Below are positions 8,793 to 17,140 of a DNA stretch of 64,000 nt, one piece after another. A program made the position numbers and the translations under genes. Location: positions 1 through 64,000 of the forward strand of contig NZ_JAENIO010000021.1 of assembly GCF_016595415.1 (NCBI RefSeq), written 5' to 3'. Every line of letters begins with the position of its first letter. Positions within the stretch are counted from its first letter, which is position 1. The notes beneath the pieces were generated by a model. That model saw only the letters and a list, made by a program, of their open reading frames with translations, was not told where the DNA came from and did not search any database. This DNA is from Roseibacillus ishigakijimensis (GTDB lineage Bacteria; Verrucomicrobiota; Verrucomicrobiia; Verrucomicrobiales; Akkermansiaceae).

Positions 8793-9956
8793 CTAGAGTT
8801 CCGCGAGCTTGCCGCTGACTTCCGGGTAGACAAACTTCTTGCCCTCGTAGTTGCGCAGGACGACCTCCTCCGGGCTACGGGAGACCACGTAGTTCGGGTT
8901 GAGAGGGATCTTGCCACCGCCACCGGGGGCATCGAGAACATATTGGGGCAGGGCGTAGCCGGTGGTGTGGCCACGCAATTTCTCGATGAGGTCCAGACCG
9001 GTCTGCACCGAGGTGCGCAGGTGGGACGAGCCCTGGATGAGGTCGCATTGGTAGAGGTAGTAGGGCTTCACGCGGCACATGAGCAACTTGTGGAGGAGGG
9101 CGGCGTGCACCGGGAGGCTGTCATTCACGCCCTTGAGGAGCACGGACTGGTTGCCGAGCTGGATGCCAGCCTTACTCAGGCGGGCTAAGCCATCGCGGAC
9201 CTCACTGGTGAGCTCGCGGGGGTGGTTACAGTGGATGGAGATGAAAAGGGGGTGGTGTTTCTCCAGCATGGCGCAGAGCTCCGGGGTGATGCGTTGGGGG
9301 AGGAAGACGGGGATGCGGGAGCCGATGCGCACAAACTGGATGTGCGGAATCTGGCGCAGGCGGGTGAGAATTTTGTCCAGTCGGTTGTCGGAGAGGAGGA
9401 GGGGATCTCCGCCGGAGAGGAGCACGTCGCGCACCTGGGGGGTGCGTTCCAGATACTGGAAGGCCGCTTCCCACTGGGTCTCTAGCTTTTGGTCGGAGAC
9501 GCCCGAGACCACCCGCGAGCGGGTGCAGTAGCGGCAGTAGGAGGCACAGCGGTCGGTGACGAGGAAAAGGACGCGGTCCGGGTAGCGGTGCACCAGCCCA
9601 GGCACCGGCATGTGGGAGTCTTCACCGCAGGGGTCCGACATCTCGCTGGGATCGGTGAGAGATTCTTCGATGCGCGGGACGACTTGGCGACGAATGGGAT
9701 CGTCGGGGTCGCTTTCGTGGACGAGATTGAAAAAGTGCGGAGTGATGGAAGTCGCGAGCTTGGTCCCGGTGAGCAGCATGCCCGCGCGTTCTTCTTCCGC
9801 CAAGGTGAGGTGCTTTTCCAACTGTGGCAGGGTCTTGATGGAATTTTTCAACTGCCAGAGGTGGGAGTTCCAGTCGTCGGGCGAAACCTCCGGAAAACGG
9901 CCGGGTGCTGGACTGCGGAATTGGATTTCGCGCTGGTAAATCGGGTCGTGGGTCAT
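8793..9956 (-). CDS. kamA: KamA-family lysine 2,3-aminomutase (radical SAM)
   Basis: A radical SAM, PLP-dependent aminomutase of 387 residues. The [4Fe-4S] motif CASYCRYC (Cys 137, 141, 144) is followed by LLSGGDPLLLSD and, near the C-terminus, a region ending GGGGKIPLNPNYV typical of KamA. It should convert L-lysine to beta-lysine. In many microbes kamA pairs with an acetyltransferase gene (ablB) to make the osmolyte N-acetyl-beta-lysine, but no such gene lies nearby. An EF-P-modifying EpmB role is an alternative. The gene is divergent from the regulator at 10065. Confidence 0.88.
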   Translation of the reverse strand: MTHDPIYQREIQFRSPAPGRFPEVSPDDWNSHLWQLKNSIKTLPQLEKHLTLAEEERAGMLLTGTKLATSITPHFFNLVHESDPDDPIRRQVVPRIEESLTDPSEMSDPCGEDSHMPVPGLVHRYPDRVLFLVTDRCASYCRYCTRSRVVSGVSDQKLETQWEAAFQYLERTPQVRDVLLSGGDPLLLSDNRLDKILTRLRQIPHIQFVRIGSRIPVFLPQRITPELCAMLEKHHPLFISIHCNHPRELTSEVRDGLARLSKAGIQLGNQSVLLKGVNDSLPVHAALLHKLLMCRVKPYYLYQCDLIQGSSHLRTSVQTGLDLIEKLRGHTTGYALPQYVLDAPGGGGKIPLNPNYVVSRSPEEVVLRNYEGKKFVYPEVSGKLAEL

Positions 9957-10064
9957 GTGCGAGTTGGTCTATTCTAGGTCGTCGCGCGGTGATGTCAAAG
10001 AACGGAGCAGGAGATGACCCGAAGGGCTTTTGGTTCTCGTCCCGTCCCGGAGTAGATTCTGGCC

Positions 10065-10721
10065 ATGTTTTCGCAAGCCGTGCGTGATATTGCCCGCCCT
10101 ACCCGGGTGGAAATCCTAGAGGCGCTCAAGAAGTCCGAGGGGTTGCCGATCTCGGATTTGGCCCGCCAATTGGGCAAAAGCTACATGGGGGTCAAGCAGC
10201 ATTGCGACGAGCTGGAAGGGCAGGGCTATCTGAAATGCTGGCGGGTGCCGCGTTCACAAGTGGGAGTCGGGCGTCCGGAAAAACTCTATCGTCTCACTGC
10301 GGCAGCGGAACCTCTATTTCCGCAGGCGGGAGTCGAGCTCACATTGGAGTTTATGAACGCTGTGGGTGAGCAGTTTGGGGATAATGCTCCGGAGAAGCTG
10401 CTCTTTCGTTTTTTTCAAAAGCGGGCCGAGGAATGGCATCCACGCATCGCGGTGGGCAAGTCTCTCGTCGAACGCTGCACCCGTTACGTGGATTTGTGGG
10501 AGAGCCATGGGGCCTCGGCCCGGATTCATTATCAACCGGGGGAAGGTTTGCGCGTGGAAGAGTTTCACAATCCTCTCAGCGCCCTCTTTGCCGAGTATCC
10601 CCGGGCTCGGGCCTACGAGGTGCGCTTGATGGAGGAACTCCTCGCCACCAGGGTCTCCGCTGAAAAGCGGCAACTGGGCAAGGCCGGTGAGCGGGTGATC
10701 TATCTCCTCACCAGCTTGTGA
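10065..10721 (+). CDS. Winged-helix transcriptional regulator
   Basis: A 218-residue protein with an N-terminal winged helix (residues about 8-75). The recognition-helix region is SDLARQLGKSYMGVKQHCDE and the wing contains GRPEKLYRLT. The overall pattern resembles ArsR/SufR-like regulators. The C-terminal 140 residues carry no recognised ligand domain and contain only a single Cys (ERCTRY), so iron-sulfur sensing is not supported. It is divergent from kamA with a 108-bp shared upstream region. The target is unknown. Confidence 0.75.
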   Translation: MFSQAVRDIARPTRVEILEALKKSEGLPISDLARQLGKSYMGVKQHCDELEGQGYLKCWRVPRSQVGVGRPEKLYRLTAAAEPLFPQAGVELTLEFMNAVGEQFGDNAPEKLLFRFFQKRAEEWHPRIAVGKSLVERCTRYVDLWESHGASARIHYQPGEGLRVEEFHNPLSALFAEYPRARAYEVRLMEELLATRVSAEKRQLGKAGERVIYLLTSL

Positions 10722-10782
10722 GGGCGCTCCCTGCTTGTAATTCAGACTTCCGCTTGCTCTTTTTCTTTGCCACACCCCGCCC

Positions 10783-11688
10783 ATGAATTTCCGCATTCTC
10801 CTCTACTATTTCTACACCGAAATCGAGGACGTCGAGGGCTACCGCCAATGGCAATACGACCTCTGCCAAACCTTGGGACTGCGCGGGCGCATCCTGGTGG
10901 CTCGCGAGGGCATCAACGGCACGGTCTCCGGTCCGGAGGAGGCGACGAAGGAATATCAACGGGTTATGGACGAGCATCCCTTGACCGCTGGGATGGAATG
11001 GAAAGTCGATCCGGCGGAGGACCATGTCTTTCCCCGCCTCTCGGTTAAGGCTCGCTCGGAGGTGGTGACCTTGGGCTTGGGAGAGGAGGATTTTTCGCCC
11101 CGCGAGGTCACCGGGGACTATCTCAACCCGGGGGAGTGGAAGAAGATGATGAAGCGGGATGACGTCGTCCTCATCGATGCCCGCAATGATTACGAATGGG
11201 AAATGGGCCGCTTCGAAGGGGCCCTTTTGCCCGATGTGCCGAGCTTCCGTGACCTCCCCGGCTGGGTGCGTGAACACCGTGAGGAGTTGGCGGGGAAGAA
11301 GATCATGACCTACTGCACGGGGGGGATTCGCTGTGAAAAGTTCAGCGGCTTCCTCAAGCGGGAGGGCTTCGACCAAGTCTATCAACTCCACGGCGGCATT
11401 GTCACTTACGGCAAGGATGAAGAAGCGCGTGGAGAAGGCTTCGAGGGCAAATGCTACGTCTTTGATGAGCGCATCGGGGTCGAGGTCAACCGCACTGCGG
11501 GGGCCAAGGTGATCGCCCGGTGCCATTGGTGTGGCGAGCCTTGCGATATTCAGATCAACTGCACCTATAGCCGTTGCAACGAGCGCCACTTTTGCTGTCC
11601 GGATTGTGAAAGAGAGCACGAGGGCTATTGTGATCCGGTCTGCAAAGAAGCGGTGATCTCCACCCATCTGGCGGTCACGGGAGAGTGA
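10783..11688 (+). CDS. trhO: Oxygen-dependent tRNA uridine(34) hydroxylase, rhodanese family
   Basis: TrhO (YceA family) hydroxylates U34 of certain tRNAs. The 301-residue protein has an acylphosphatase-like N-terminal domain (residues 1-100, with REGINGTVSG) and a rhodanese domain with the active-site Cys178 in MTYCTGGIRC. A cysteine-rich zinc-binding tail (CHWCGEPCD, CCPDCEREHEGYC) completes it. The architecture is the standard one. It sits alone, with dps about 50 bp downstream on the same strand. Confidence 0.93.
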   Translation: MNFRILLYYFYTEIEDVEGYRQWQYDLCQTLGLRGRILVAREGINGTVSGPEEATKEYQRVMDEHPLTAGMEWKVDPAEDHVFPRLSVKARSEVVTLGLGEEDFSPREVTGDYLNPGEWKKMMKRDDVVLIDARNDYEWEMGRFEGALLPDVPSFRDLPGWVREHREELAGKKIMTYCTGGIRCEKFSGFLKREGFDQVYQLHGGIVTYGKDEEARGEGFEGKCYVFDERIGVEVNRTAGAKVIARCHWCGEPCDIQINCTYSRCNERHFCCPDCEREHEGYCDPVCKEAVISTHLAVTGE

Positions 11689-11739
11689 TTTTTATCAATC
11701 TCTCCTTGCGGAAACGAGGAATGGGTTCAGTTTGCTACC

Positions 11740-12207
11740 ATGCCAGCAACCACAACTGTAAATACTGAAAAGGGAGCAGAGATCGTGACTGCTCTCGAGA
11801 CTTTGATTGCCGATACCTATGCCTTGATGGCGCAGACTCACTTGGCCCATTGGAATGTGGAAGGACCTGATTTCTTTCAGCTTCACGTCGCCTTCCAAGG
11901 ACAATATGAAGAACTCTTCACCGCCGTGGACGACATCGCCGAGCATTTGCGCACCCTCGAAGCTTATGCCCCGGGCGGACTCGATATGTTGGCCAAGATG
12001 AGCAAAGTGGGCGCGATGGAGCGTCGCCTCCCGGCCAAAGACTATGTGGCAAATCTCGTGGAATATCACGAATTGCTCGTAGCCAATGCCAAAAAGGGCC
12101 GTGAGATTTCCGGCGAGGCGGGTGATGCGGAGACCGAAGACCTCTTCATCGAGCGCATCCGGGTTCACGAAAAGACCCTCTGGATGCTGAGGTCCTATCT
12201 CAAGTAG
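11740..12207 (+). CDS. dps: Dps-family DNA protection / ferroxidase protein
   Basis: A 155-residue ferritin-like Dps protein. The intersubunit ferroxidase signature is clear: AHWNVEGPDFFQLHVAF followed by a region with ELFTAVDDIAEHLRTL. Members form 12-mers that store iron, consume peroxide and often bind DNA. The window also has a ferritin at 15 kb and a methionine sulfoxide reductase at 42 kb, consistent with oxidative and iron stress handling. It ends 6 bp before the stop of the convergent ATPase gene. Confidence 0.92.
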   Translation: MPATTTVNTEKGAEIVTALETLIADTYALMAQTHLAHWNVEGPDFFQLHVAFQGQYEELFTAVDDIAEHLRTLEAYAPGGLDMLAKMSKVGAMERRLPAKDYVANLVEYHELLVANAKKGREISGEAGDAETEDLFIERIRVHEKTLWMLRSYLK

Positions 12208-12213
12208 GCCTTT

Positions 12214-13275
12214 TTAATCAAAATTCCACACCCGTCTGGCTTCGGCATCCTGAGCCAGGCGGGTCGCTCCGTCCTTCAACACCAACTGGTGATGAAGGGC
12301 GTTTTTTTGTTCCTGCAAGTGGGTGGCGAGGGCTTCGGAGTGGGTGATGACGAGGACCTGGGAGGCCTCGTTGGCCCATTCGATCAACTGTTCCAAGGCG
12401 GGAAAGAGGGAAGGATTGAGACTGTTCTCCGGTTCATTGAGCACGAGCAAGCTCGGGGGCTGGGGCGCGAGCAAGGCTGCGGTGAGGGCCAGGAAGCGTA
12501 GCGTGCCATCGGAGAGCTCGTGCGCCGCCAGAGGACGCTTGAGGTCGGGATGGGACCAGCGAATGCCCAGCTGGGAAGCGTTTTCGCCATCGATCTCCAG
12601 TTTGTGTTCGGGAAAGGCTCGCGCGATGATTTCCTCCAGCCGATAGGGGAAGGAGGACTCGCGGATGGTCTGCAGGGCGGCGGCCAGATTGGAGCCATCG
12701 GGATGCAGCACGGGGGACCAATAGCGGGCGCTGGGCTGGCGGAGAGGAGAATGGTCGTCGCTGCGGAACCCTTCGTAGAATCGCCAGGAGAGGATGTCTT
12801 CCCGGGCCTGGGCTAGCTCGGGGTAGTTCGCGGAATCGCGGATGTAGGAGAGAAGGGACTCGGTGTGGGAAATCTCGCGGCTCCAGGCCGCCCGGCTGTG
12901 GGTGGCGGTCTCGCTGCGCAGCGTCTCCTTTTTCACATCCGGATCGGTGCGGAAAAAGGTGGGATCGCCCGGTGTGGTGGGCACGAGGCCGAACTTGACC
13001 TGCCAGTCGAAGGCGGCGGTGCGGGCGTTCAGCGAGATGGTCTTGGGGCCCTGGGGGCCAGGCGTGGGGGCGGCCCAGAAGCAGCTCGGCGTGCCCCCTT
13101 CCGCAGCCATCGCTTGTGGGAAGGTTCCCTCCGCGAGTGCGGAGAAGAGGCGCAGGGCCTTGTAGAGATTAGATTTGCCCGCTCCATTGGCCCCCTGCAC
13201 CACGGTGAGGGGAGCCAGCTTGAGCGAGACGTCGAGCAGCGAACGATAGCCTTGGATGGACAAGCTGTGCAACAT
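12214..13275 (-). CDS. RecF/ABC-type AAA ATPase
   Basis: This 353-residue ATPase has Walker A GANGAGKS (residues 28-35), a signature region ELSDGTLRFLALTAALL and Walker B LLVLNEPENSLNPSLF, followed by the H-loop VLVITHSEALATHL. The layout matches the AAA_15/AAA_21 group of single-chain SMC/RecF-like ATPases. Such proteins occur in repair and in defence systems, but no nuclease partner is adjacent. It starts 21 bp after the end of glyS on the same strand, so the two may be co-transcribed. The biological role is not evident from sequence. Confidence 0.85.
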   Translation of the reverse strand: MLHSLSIQGYRSLLDVSLKLAPLTVVQGANGAGKSNLYKALRLFSALAEGTFPQAMAAEGGTPSCFWAAPTPGPQGPKTISLNARTAAFDWQVKFGLVPTTPGDPTFFRTDPDVKKETLRSETATHSRAAWSREISHTESLLSYIRDSANYPELAQAREDILSWRFYEGFRSDDHSPLRQPSARYWSPVLHPDGSNLAAALQTIRESSFPYRLEEIIARAFPEHKLEIDGENASQLGIRWSHPDLKRPLAAHELSDGTLRFLALTAALLAPQPPSLLVLNEPENSLNPSLFPALEQLIEWANEASQVLVITHSEALATHLQEQKNALHHQLVLKDGATRLAQDAEARRVWNFD

Positions 13276-13296
13276 CGTCCGCGCCCGGGGGTGAGG

Positions 13297-14880
13297 TTAG
13301 CGAATGCGCTTCAGGAGGTAAGGCAGCACCTCGGCGATGGGGAGGCGGGTCTGCTCCATGGAATCGCGCTCGCGGATGGTGACGGTATCCTTGAGTTCTT
13401 CGCCTTCTTCCCCGAGGGTCTCGAAGTCGACGGTGATGCAGAAGGGCGTGCCGATCTCGTCTTGGCGGCGGTAGCGGCGACCCACCGCACCCCCATCGTC
13501 GTAGTCCACGTTCATCCACTGGCGGAGTTCCTGCTGAATCTCTTTCGCGATGCGGACCTGCTCCTCGTTTTTCTTGAGAAGGGGGAAGACGGCGGCTTTG
13601 ACCGGTGCCACCTTGGGCGAGAAGCGCATCACGGTGCGGATGTCGGGCTTGCCGCCTTCTTTGGTGAGGTCTTCTTCGTCAAAGGCTTCGCAAATGAGGG
13701 CCAGCACGGTGCGGTCGCAACCGGCGGAGGGCTCCACCACGTGGGGAATGAACTTTTCCTTGGTCTCGGGGTCGAAGTATTCGAGCGGCTTGCCGGAGGC
13801 TTCCTTGTGCTTGCCGAGGTCGTAATCGCCCCGGTAGGCCACCCCTTCGAGCTCCTGCACGCCGAAGGGGAACTCATACTCGATGTCGTAGGTCTTCTGC
13901 GAGTAGTGGGCGCGCTCGCCATCGGGAATGTCGAGGATGTGGAGCTTCTCGCGGGGAATGCCCACTTCCTCATACCATTGCAGGCGGGCTTCCAGCCACT
14001 CGTCGGTCAGGCGCAGGCCGTCCTCGGGACGACAGAAGAACTCGATCTCCATCTGTTCGAACTCGCGGCTGCGGAAGATGAAGTTGCGGGGATTGATCTC
14101 GTTGCGGAAGGACTTGCCGATTTGGGCGATGCCGAAGGGCAGCTTCACCCGGCTGGAGTCCATCACGTTTTTATATTGCACGAAGATGGACTGCGCGGTC
14201 TCGGGGCGCAGGTAGGCGACCGAGCTGGGGTCATTGTCCTCGGCGGACGCTCCCATATGGGTCTTGAACATCAGTTCAAAGGCCCGGGGCTCGGTGAGGA
14301 GGGAGCCGTTTTCAGGATTGTAGTTGGTGACGTCCTTCTCCTCGGTGGTGGTTTCGCCTAGAAGCTCGATCTTCTTGGGGGAAATTTGCTTGTCCTTAAG
14401 AAACTGGGAGTAGTATTCGCGAGCAGTCTTGCGCGCCTTGTTCTCGTCCTGATTGGGTTGATTCAAAAGCACCGAGTAGGGGCGCTCTACCGACCAGCCA
14501 CTTTCCTCGTGCTTGGCTCCGGTGAAGTGATACGCGGTGCCGGATTGGGGCTCGATTTGGTCAGCCCGAAGGCGGGCTTTGGATAAAAGGCAATCGGCCA
14601 TCGGATCGGCAAAACCGCCTACGTGACCGGAAGCTGTGAGAACGGCTTGGTGGGTCAAAATCGAGCCATCCATACCCACGACATCATCGCGCTCCTGCAC
14701 GTTGCGACGCCACCAGATCTCTTTGACGTTTTTCTTCAGCTCCGCGCCGAGCGGACCCATGTCCCAGCAACCGTTCAGGCCCCCGTAGAGTTCGCCGGAT
14801 TGGAAGATGAAGCCCTTGCGTTTGCAAAGGGAAACGATTTTTTCCATACGGACGGGATCAGTTTGGTCTTTGTTTGCCAT
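13297..14880 (-). CDS. glyS: Glycyl-tRNA synthetase, single-chain dimeric type
   Basis: Class II synthetase that charges tRNA-Gly. The protein is 527 residues from the ATG giving MANKDQTDPVRMEKIVSLC. It includes YGGLNGCWDMGPLG (motif 1 region), the motif 2 stretch around FRNEINPRNFIFRSREFEQM, motif 3 near SAGCDRTVLALI, and an anticodon-binding domain from about residue 430. It is the alpha2 eukaryal/archaeal-like type rather than the two-subunit alpha2beta2 type. An in-frame upstream start at 14973 would add 31 unconserved residues and was not used. Confidence 0.96.
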   Translation of the reverse strand: MANKDQTDPVRMEKIVSLCKRKGFIFQSGELYGGLNGCWDMGPLGAELKKNVKEIWWRRNVQERDDVVGMDGSILTHQAVLTASGHVGGFADPMADCLLSKARLRADQIEPQSGTAYHFTGAKHEESGWSVERPYSVLLNQPNQDENKARKTAREYYSQFLKDKQISPKKIELLGETTTEEKDVTNYNPENGSLLTEPRAFELMFKTHMGASAEDNDPSSVAYLRPETAQSIFVQYKNVMDSSRVKLPFGIAQIGKSFRNEINPRNFIFRSREFEQMEIEFFCRPEDGLRLTDEWLEARLQWYEEVGIPREKLHILDIPDGERAHYSQKTYDIEYEFPFGVQELEGVAYRGDYDLGKHKEASGKPLEYFDPETKEKFIPHVVEPSAGCDRTVLALICEAFDEEDLTKEGGKPDIRTVMRFSPKVAPVKAAVFPLLKKNEEQVRIAKEIQQELRQWMNVDYDDGGAVGRRYRRQDEIGTPFCITVDFETLGEEGEELKDTVTIRERDSMEQTRLPIAEVLPYLLKRIR

Positions 14881-14935
14881 AAAGTTGCTTGGTTTTGAGG
14901 GCGGGAGTGAAGCAGGGCCATCCCGAGAAAGCAAG

Positions 14936-14967
14936 GACGGGAAAGGGCCGAAGCGCTCTTTCCCGTC
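14936..14967 (-). terminator. Stem-loop downstream of ferritin gene
   Basis: A perfect 10-bp inverted repeat, GACGGGAAAG with CTTTCCCGTC, with a 12-base loop. It lies 27 bp past the ferritin stop. There is no strong T tract, so it may be a weak terminator or an mRNA 3'-end protector. Confidence 0.5.
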
Positions 14968-14994
14968 TTGCAAAGGACTCAGTGGGGAAGCTGT

Positions 14995-15504
14995 TTATTC
15001 CGCTTCCTCTTCTTCCGGTTTGCGGGCGCCCAGTTTGTCATTGAGATAGAGCAATCCTGAAATGTCGGAACCGACTCGCTCCAAGAGGGCAATCACGTCT
15101 TCCACGCTCTTTTCCTCCTCCACTTGCTCATCCAGGAACCACTGGAGGTGGCTCTTGGTAGCGTGGTCGTTGAGATCGGTGGCCAGTTCGTAGAGCTTGT
15201 TGATGGAGGTGGTGTTGGCCTGCTCTTGTGCGAGGGACTCTTGAAATGCCTGCAGTGGAGAGTCGAAGCTGTGGCGGGGGCTGGGGATGGCGGCGAGCTT
15301 CACCTGTCCACCGCGATCCTGTAAATAATGGAGCAGGCGCATGGCGTGGGATTGCTCTTCCTCATACTGCAGGTGCATCCATTTGGCGAAGCCGTCGAGG
15401 CTTTCGGCGTCGAAGAAGGCGGACATGCCGAGGTAGTTGTAGGCGGCAGTGAATTCCTGGTTGATTTGCTCGTTAAGAGCCTGTTGGAGGTCAGCGTGGA
15501 TCAT
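14995..15504 (-). CDS. ftn: Bacterial non-heme ferritin
   Basis: A 169-residue ferritin that oxidises and stores iron in a 24-mer cage. Ferroxidase-centre residues lie in LNEQINQEFTAAYNYL (Glu near 17) and LQYEEEQSHAMRLLHYL (Glu and His near 50), with a third group in QWFLDEQVEEEKSVED. The ATG giving MIHADLQQALNEQ was chosen because it matches the family N-terminus. The acidic tail ends in several Glu residues. It is preceded by tRNA-Leu on the same strand. Confidence 0.95.
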   Translation of the reverse strand: MIHADLQQALNEQINQEFTAAYNYLGMSAFFDAESLDGFAKWMHLQYEEEQSHAMRLLHYLQDRGGQVKLAAIPSPRHSFDSPLQAFQESLAQEQANTTSINKLYELATDLNDHATKSHLQWFLDEQVEEEKSVEDVIALLERVGSDISGLLYLNDKLGARKPEEEEAE

Positions 15505-15602
15505 GACCTCCACTCTTTCTACTCGCGGGGCCAAGTCAAGGACGGGGCGCGGAATCAGAAGGAATGGCTGTGAGGACGTTGTGGGAGGAAGCCTGCTGAA
15601 AA

Positions 15603-15684
15603 TACCGCCGGCGGGACTCGAACCCGCACGACCAAAGGTCAATGGATTTTAAATCCACAGCGTCTACCATTCCGCCACGGCGGC
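15603..15684 (-). tRNA. tRNA-Leu (TAA)
   Basis: The minus strand gives an 82-nt cloverleaf with a variable arm of the class II type. The acceptor is GCCGCCG/CGGCGGT, the anticodon loop is TTTAAAA with anticodon TAA, and the T arm is GCGGG-TTCGAGT-CCCGC. CCA is not encoded (TTT follows the discriminator A), so the CCA-adding enzyme is required. Confidence 0.96.
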
Positions 15685-15753
15685 ATTTTTTGCGTGGGCG
15701 GGGGACTTTGGCGGATGAGGAGGGTTTCGTCGAGCCCTCAATCTGCCTGATTG

Positions 15754-16404
15754 CTATTCCAAGACCTCGGGGCCTTGGTTTTTGGGCGAGTTGACGAGGG
15801 TGCTGGCCAGTTTGCGGCTCTGTAGGGTTCCGGCTGGGCTGGGGAGAGTGAGTTTTTGCCCGGATTCTCGTTCTCCCTGCAGCCATTTGCCCCAATCCTT
15901 CGGTGGAATGAGGACGGGTTGGCGGTGATGCACCGGGGCGACGTCGGGACCGGCCTCGGTGGTGATGATGACAAAAGCACCCAAGCGACAGCTGTAGAGA
16001 CCTCCGAAAAAAAGGGGGCCCTCGTCGACGGTAGTCAGAAGGTAAGGCCACCGGGTGGAGTTCTCCGCTCTCCACTCATACCAGCCGGTGGCCGGGATTA
16101 GGCAGCGGCCATTGGGGCTGGAGGCCGCGGACCGCCAGAGGGGTGAGGTCCACAGGCTCTCCGCGCGGGCGTTGATTACGAAGCGTTCCTGGCCCCGCAC
16201 TTTGACTTTCGTCCCCCATGGCCGGAGGGAGCCTTGGGGCTCGGGGCCGAGAATGAGGGGAAGGGCTTGCGAAGGGGGCAGGTTGTAGTGGGATTGGCGG
16301 CAGAAATGAGCGAAGTCTTCACTGTCTGGCCCGGCTCCCAAGAGAGGGGCGAGAGCTTTCTCAAAGTCGAGTTTCTGGCTTTCCAGAGTGTAGCGGCCAC
16401 ACAT
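15754..16404 (-). CDS. yedK: SOS response-associated peptidase (SRAP / HMCES / YedK)
   Basis: SRAP proteins crosslink to abasic sites in single-stranded DNA through a thiazolidine formed by Cys2. The chosen start gives MCGRYTLE, so Cys2 is correctly placed after Met removal; a GTG two codons upstream would block this. Other family features are VINARAES, the GWYEW motif and VHHRQPV, where the catalytic His lies. The protein is 216 residues, normal length. No DNA-repair genes are adjacent. Confidence 0.94.
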   Translation of the reverse strand: MCGRYTLESQKLDFEKALAPLLGAGPDSEDFAHFCRQSHYNLPPSQALPLILGPEPQGSLRPWGTKVKVRGQERFVINARAESLWTSPLWRSAASSPNGRCLIPATGWYEWRAENSTRWPYLLTTVDEGPLFFGGLYSCRLGAFVIITTEAGPDVAPVHHRQPVLIPPKDWGKWLQGERESGQKLTLPSPAGTLQSRKLASTLVNSPKNQGPEVLE

Positions 16405-16511
16405 GGTCACTTAACATGGCTGCTCTGGGGTGGAGGGCAAGTTTGAGAAGAAGGCCTGCGAGCATCTTTTTCCCATTTCGCCCCCGCCGGTCTTGTGATA
16501 AGACCGTGTCC

Positions 16512-17138
16512 ATGCGAGTGGCTCAGGTTTTGGGGGTGATGACGGCTCTAGGGTTGGTTCAGATGGTTTCCTGCAGTGGAGACAAGAGCGAACCTCCTAC
16601 TGCGGGGGAGGGGGCCAGTCGGGTTCTCGCCCTGGATGAAGGGTCCGGGCAATCGGCCCTTAGTGAGCGCTTTGCTGATTATAGCAAAGATGTCGTGCTG
16701 GATGAGGACGGGAAAATTACCGGGGATTCCAAACGCAGTAGTTTCGAGGGCAAAGAGTTGGCGACAATCGGCGGAGGCTGGGAGGGCAAAGAGTTTGCCG
16801 CCAGCCGTTATTCCAAGAAAGAGTGGCAAGGGAGCCGGGCCTTCGAGCACAAGAGCTTTGCCGATGGCCAGCGGAGCCGCTGGGACGACGAGGAGTGGTT
16901 TCTCCAGAAGCAGGCTCGGGAGGCGGATGGTTCTTCCTATTCCCAGGGGCAGACTTACGGGACGGAGGCTTATCGCACCGGCTCCGCCCGGGAGGGCGCG
17001 GGGCGGCGCTTGGCTCGACCTGGCGATGTGGAGACCGAGGTTCGCCGCCGGGTGCAGGCCGAGCCTTTGATCATCGATCAAGAGGACTATAACCAGATGT
17101 CCATGGGCGAGGTGAAGAGCAAGTTGGGCCGGGATTGA
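16512..17138 (+). CDS. Putative lipoprotein of unknown function
   Basis: A 208-residue protein with an N-terminal hydrophobic segment ending in a lipobox-like VQMVSC, so it is probably lipid-anchored in the periplasm. The mature part is highly charged and low in hydrophobics, with repeated GKEL/GKEF-type motifs and many Ser, Arg and Glu residues. No known domain was recognised. The stop codon is 2 bp before the start of the ion-channel gene, which suggests co-expression. Confidence 0.7.
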   Translation: MRVAQVLGVMTALGLVQMVSCSGDKSEPPTAGEGASRVLALDEGSGQSALSERFADYSKDVVLDEDGKITGDSKRSSFEGKELATIGGGWEGKEFAASRYSKKEWQGSRAFEHKSFADGQRSRWDDEEWFLQKQAREADGSSYSQGQTYGTEAYRTGSAREGAGRRLARPGDVETEVRRRVQAEPLIIDQEDYNQMSMGEVKSKLGRD

Positions 17139-17140
17139 CG

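Noticed and set aside
12865-14361. 498-residue plus-strand open frame over glyS and the ATPase gene
   Set aside because: It is antisense to two clear genes; the sequence is Gly/Ala/Asp-rich without domain.
14881-14973. 31-residue N-terminal extension of glycyl-tRNA synthetase
   Set aside because: Not similar to the family; the internal ATG gives the normal start.
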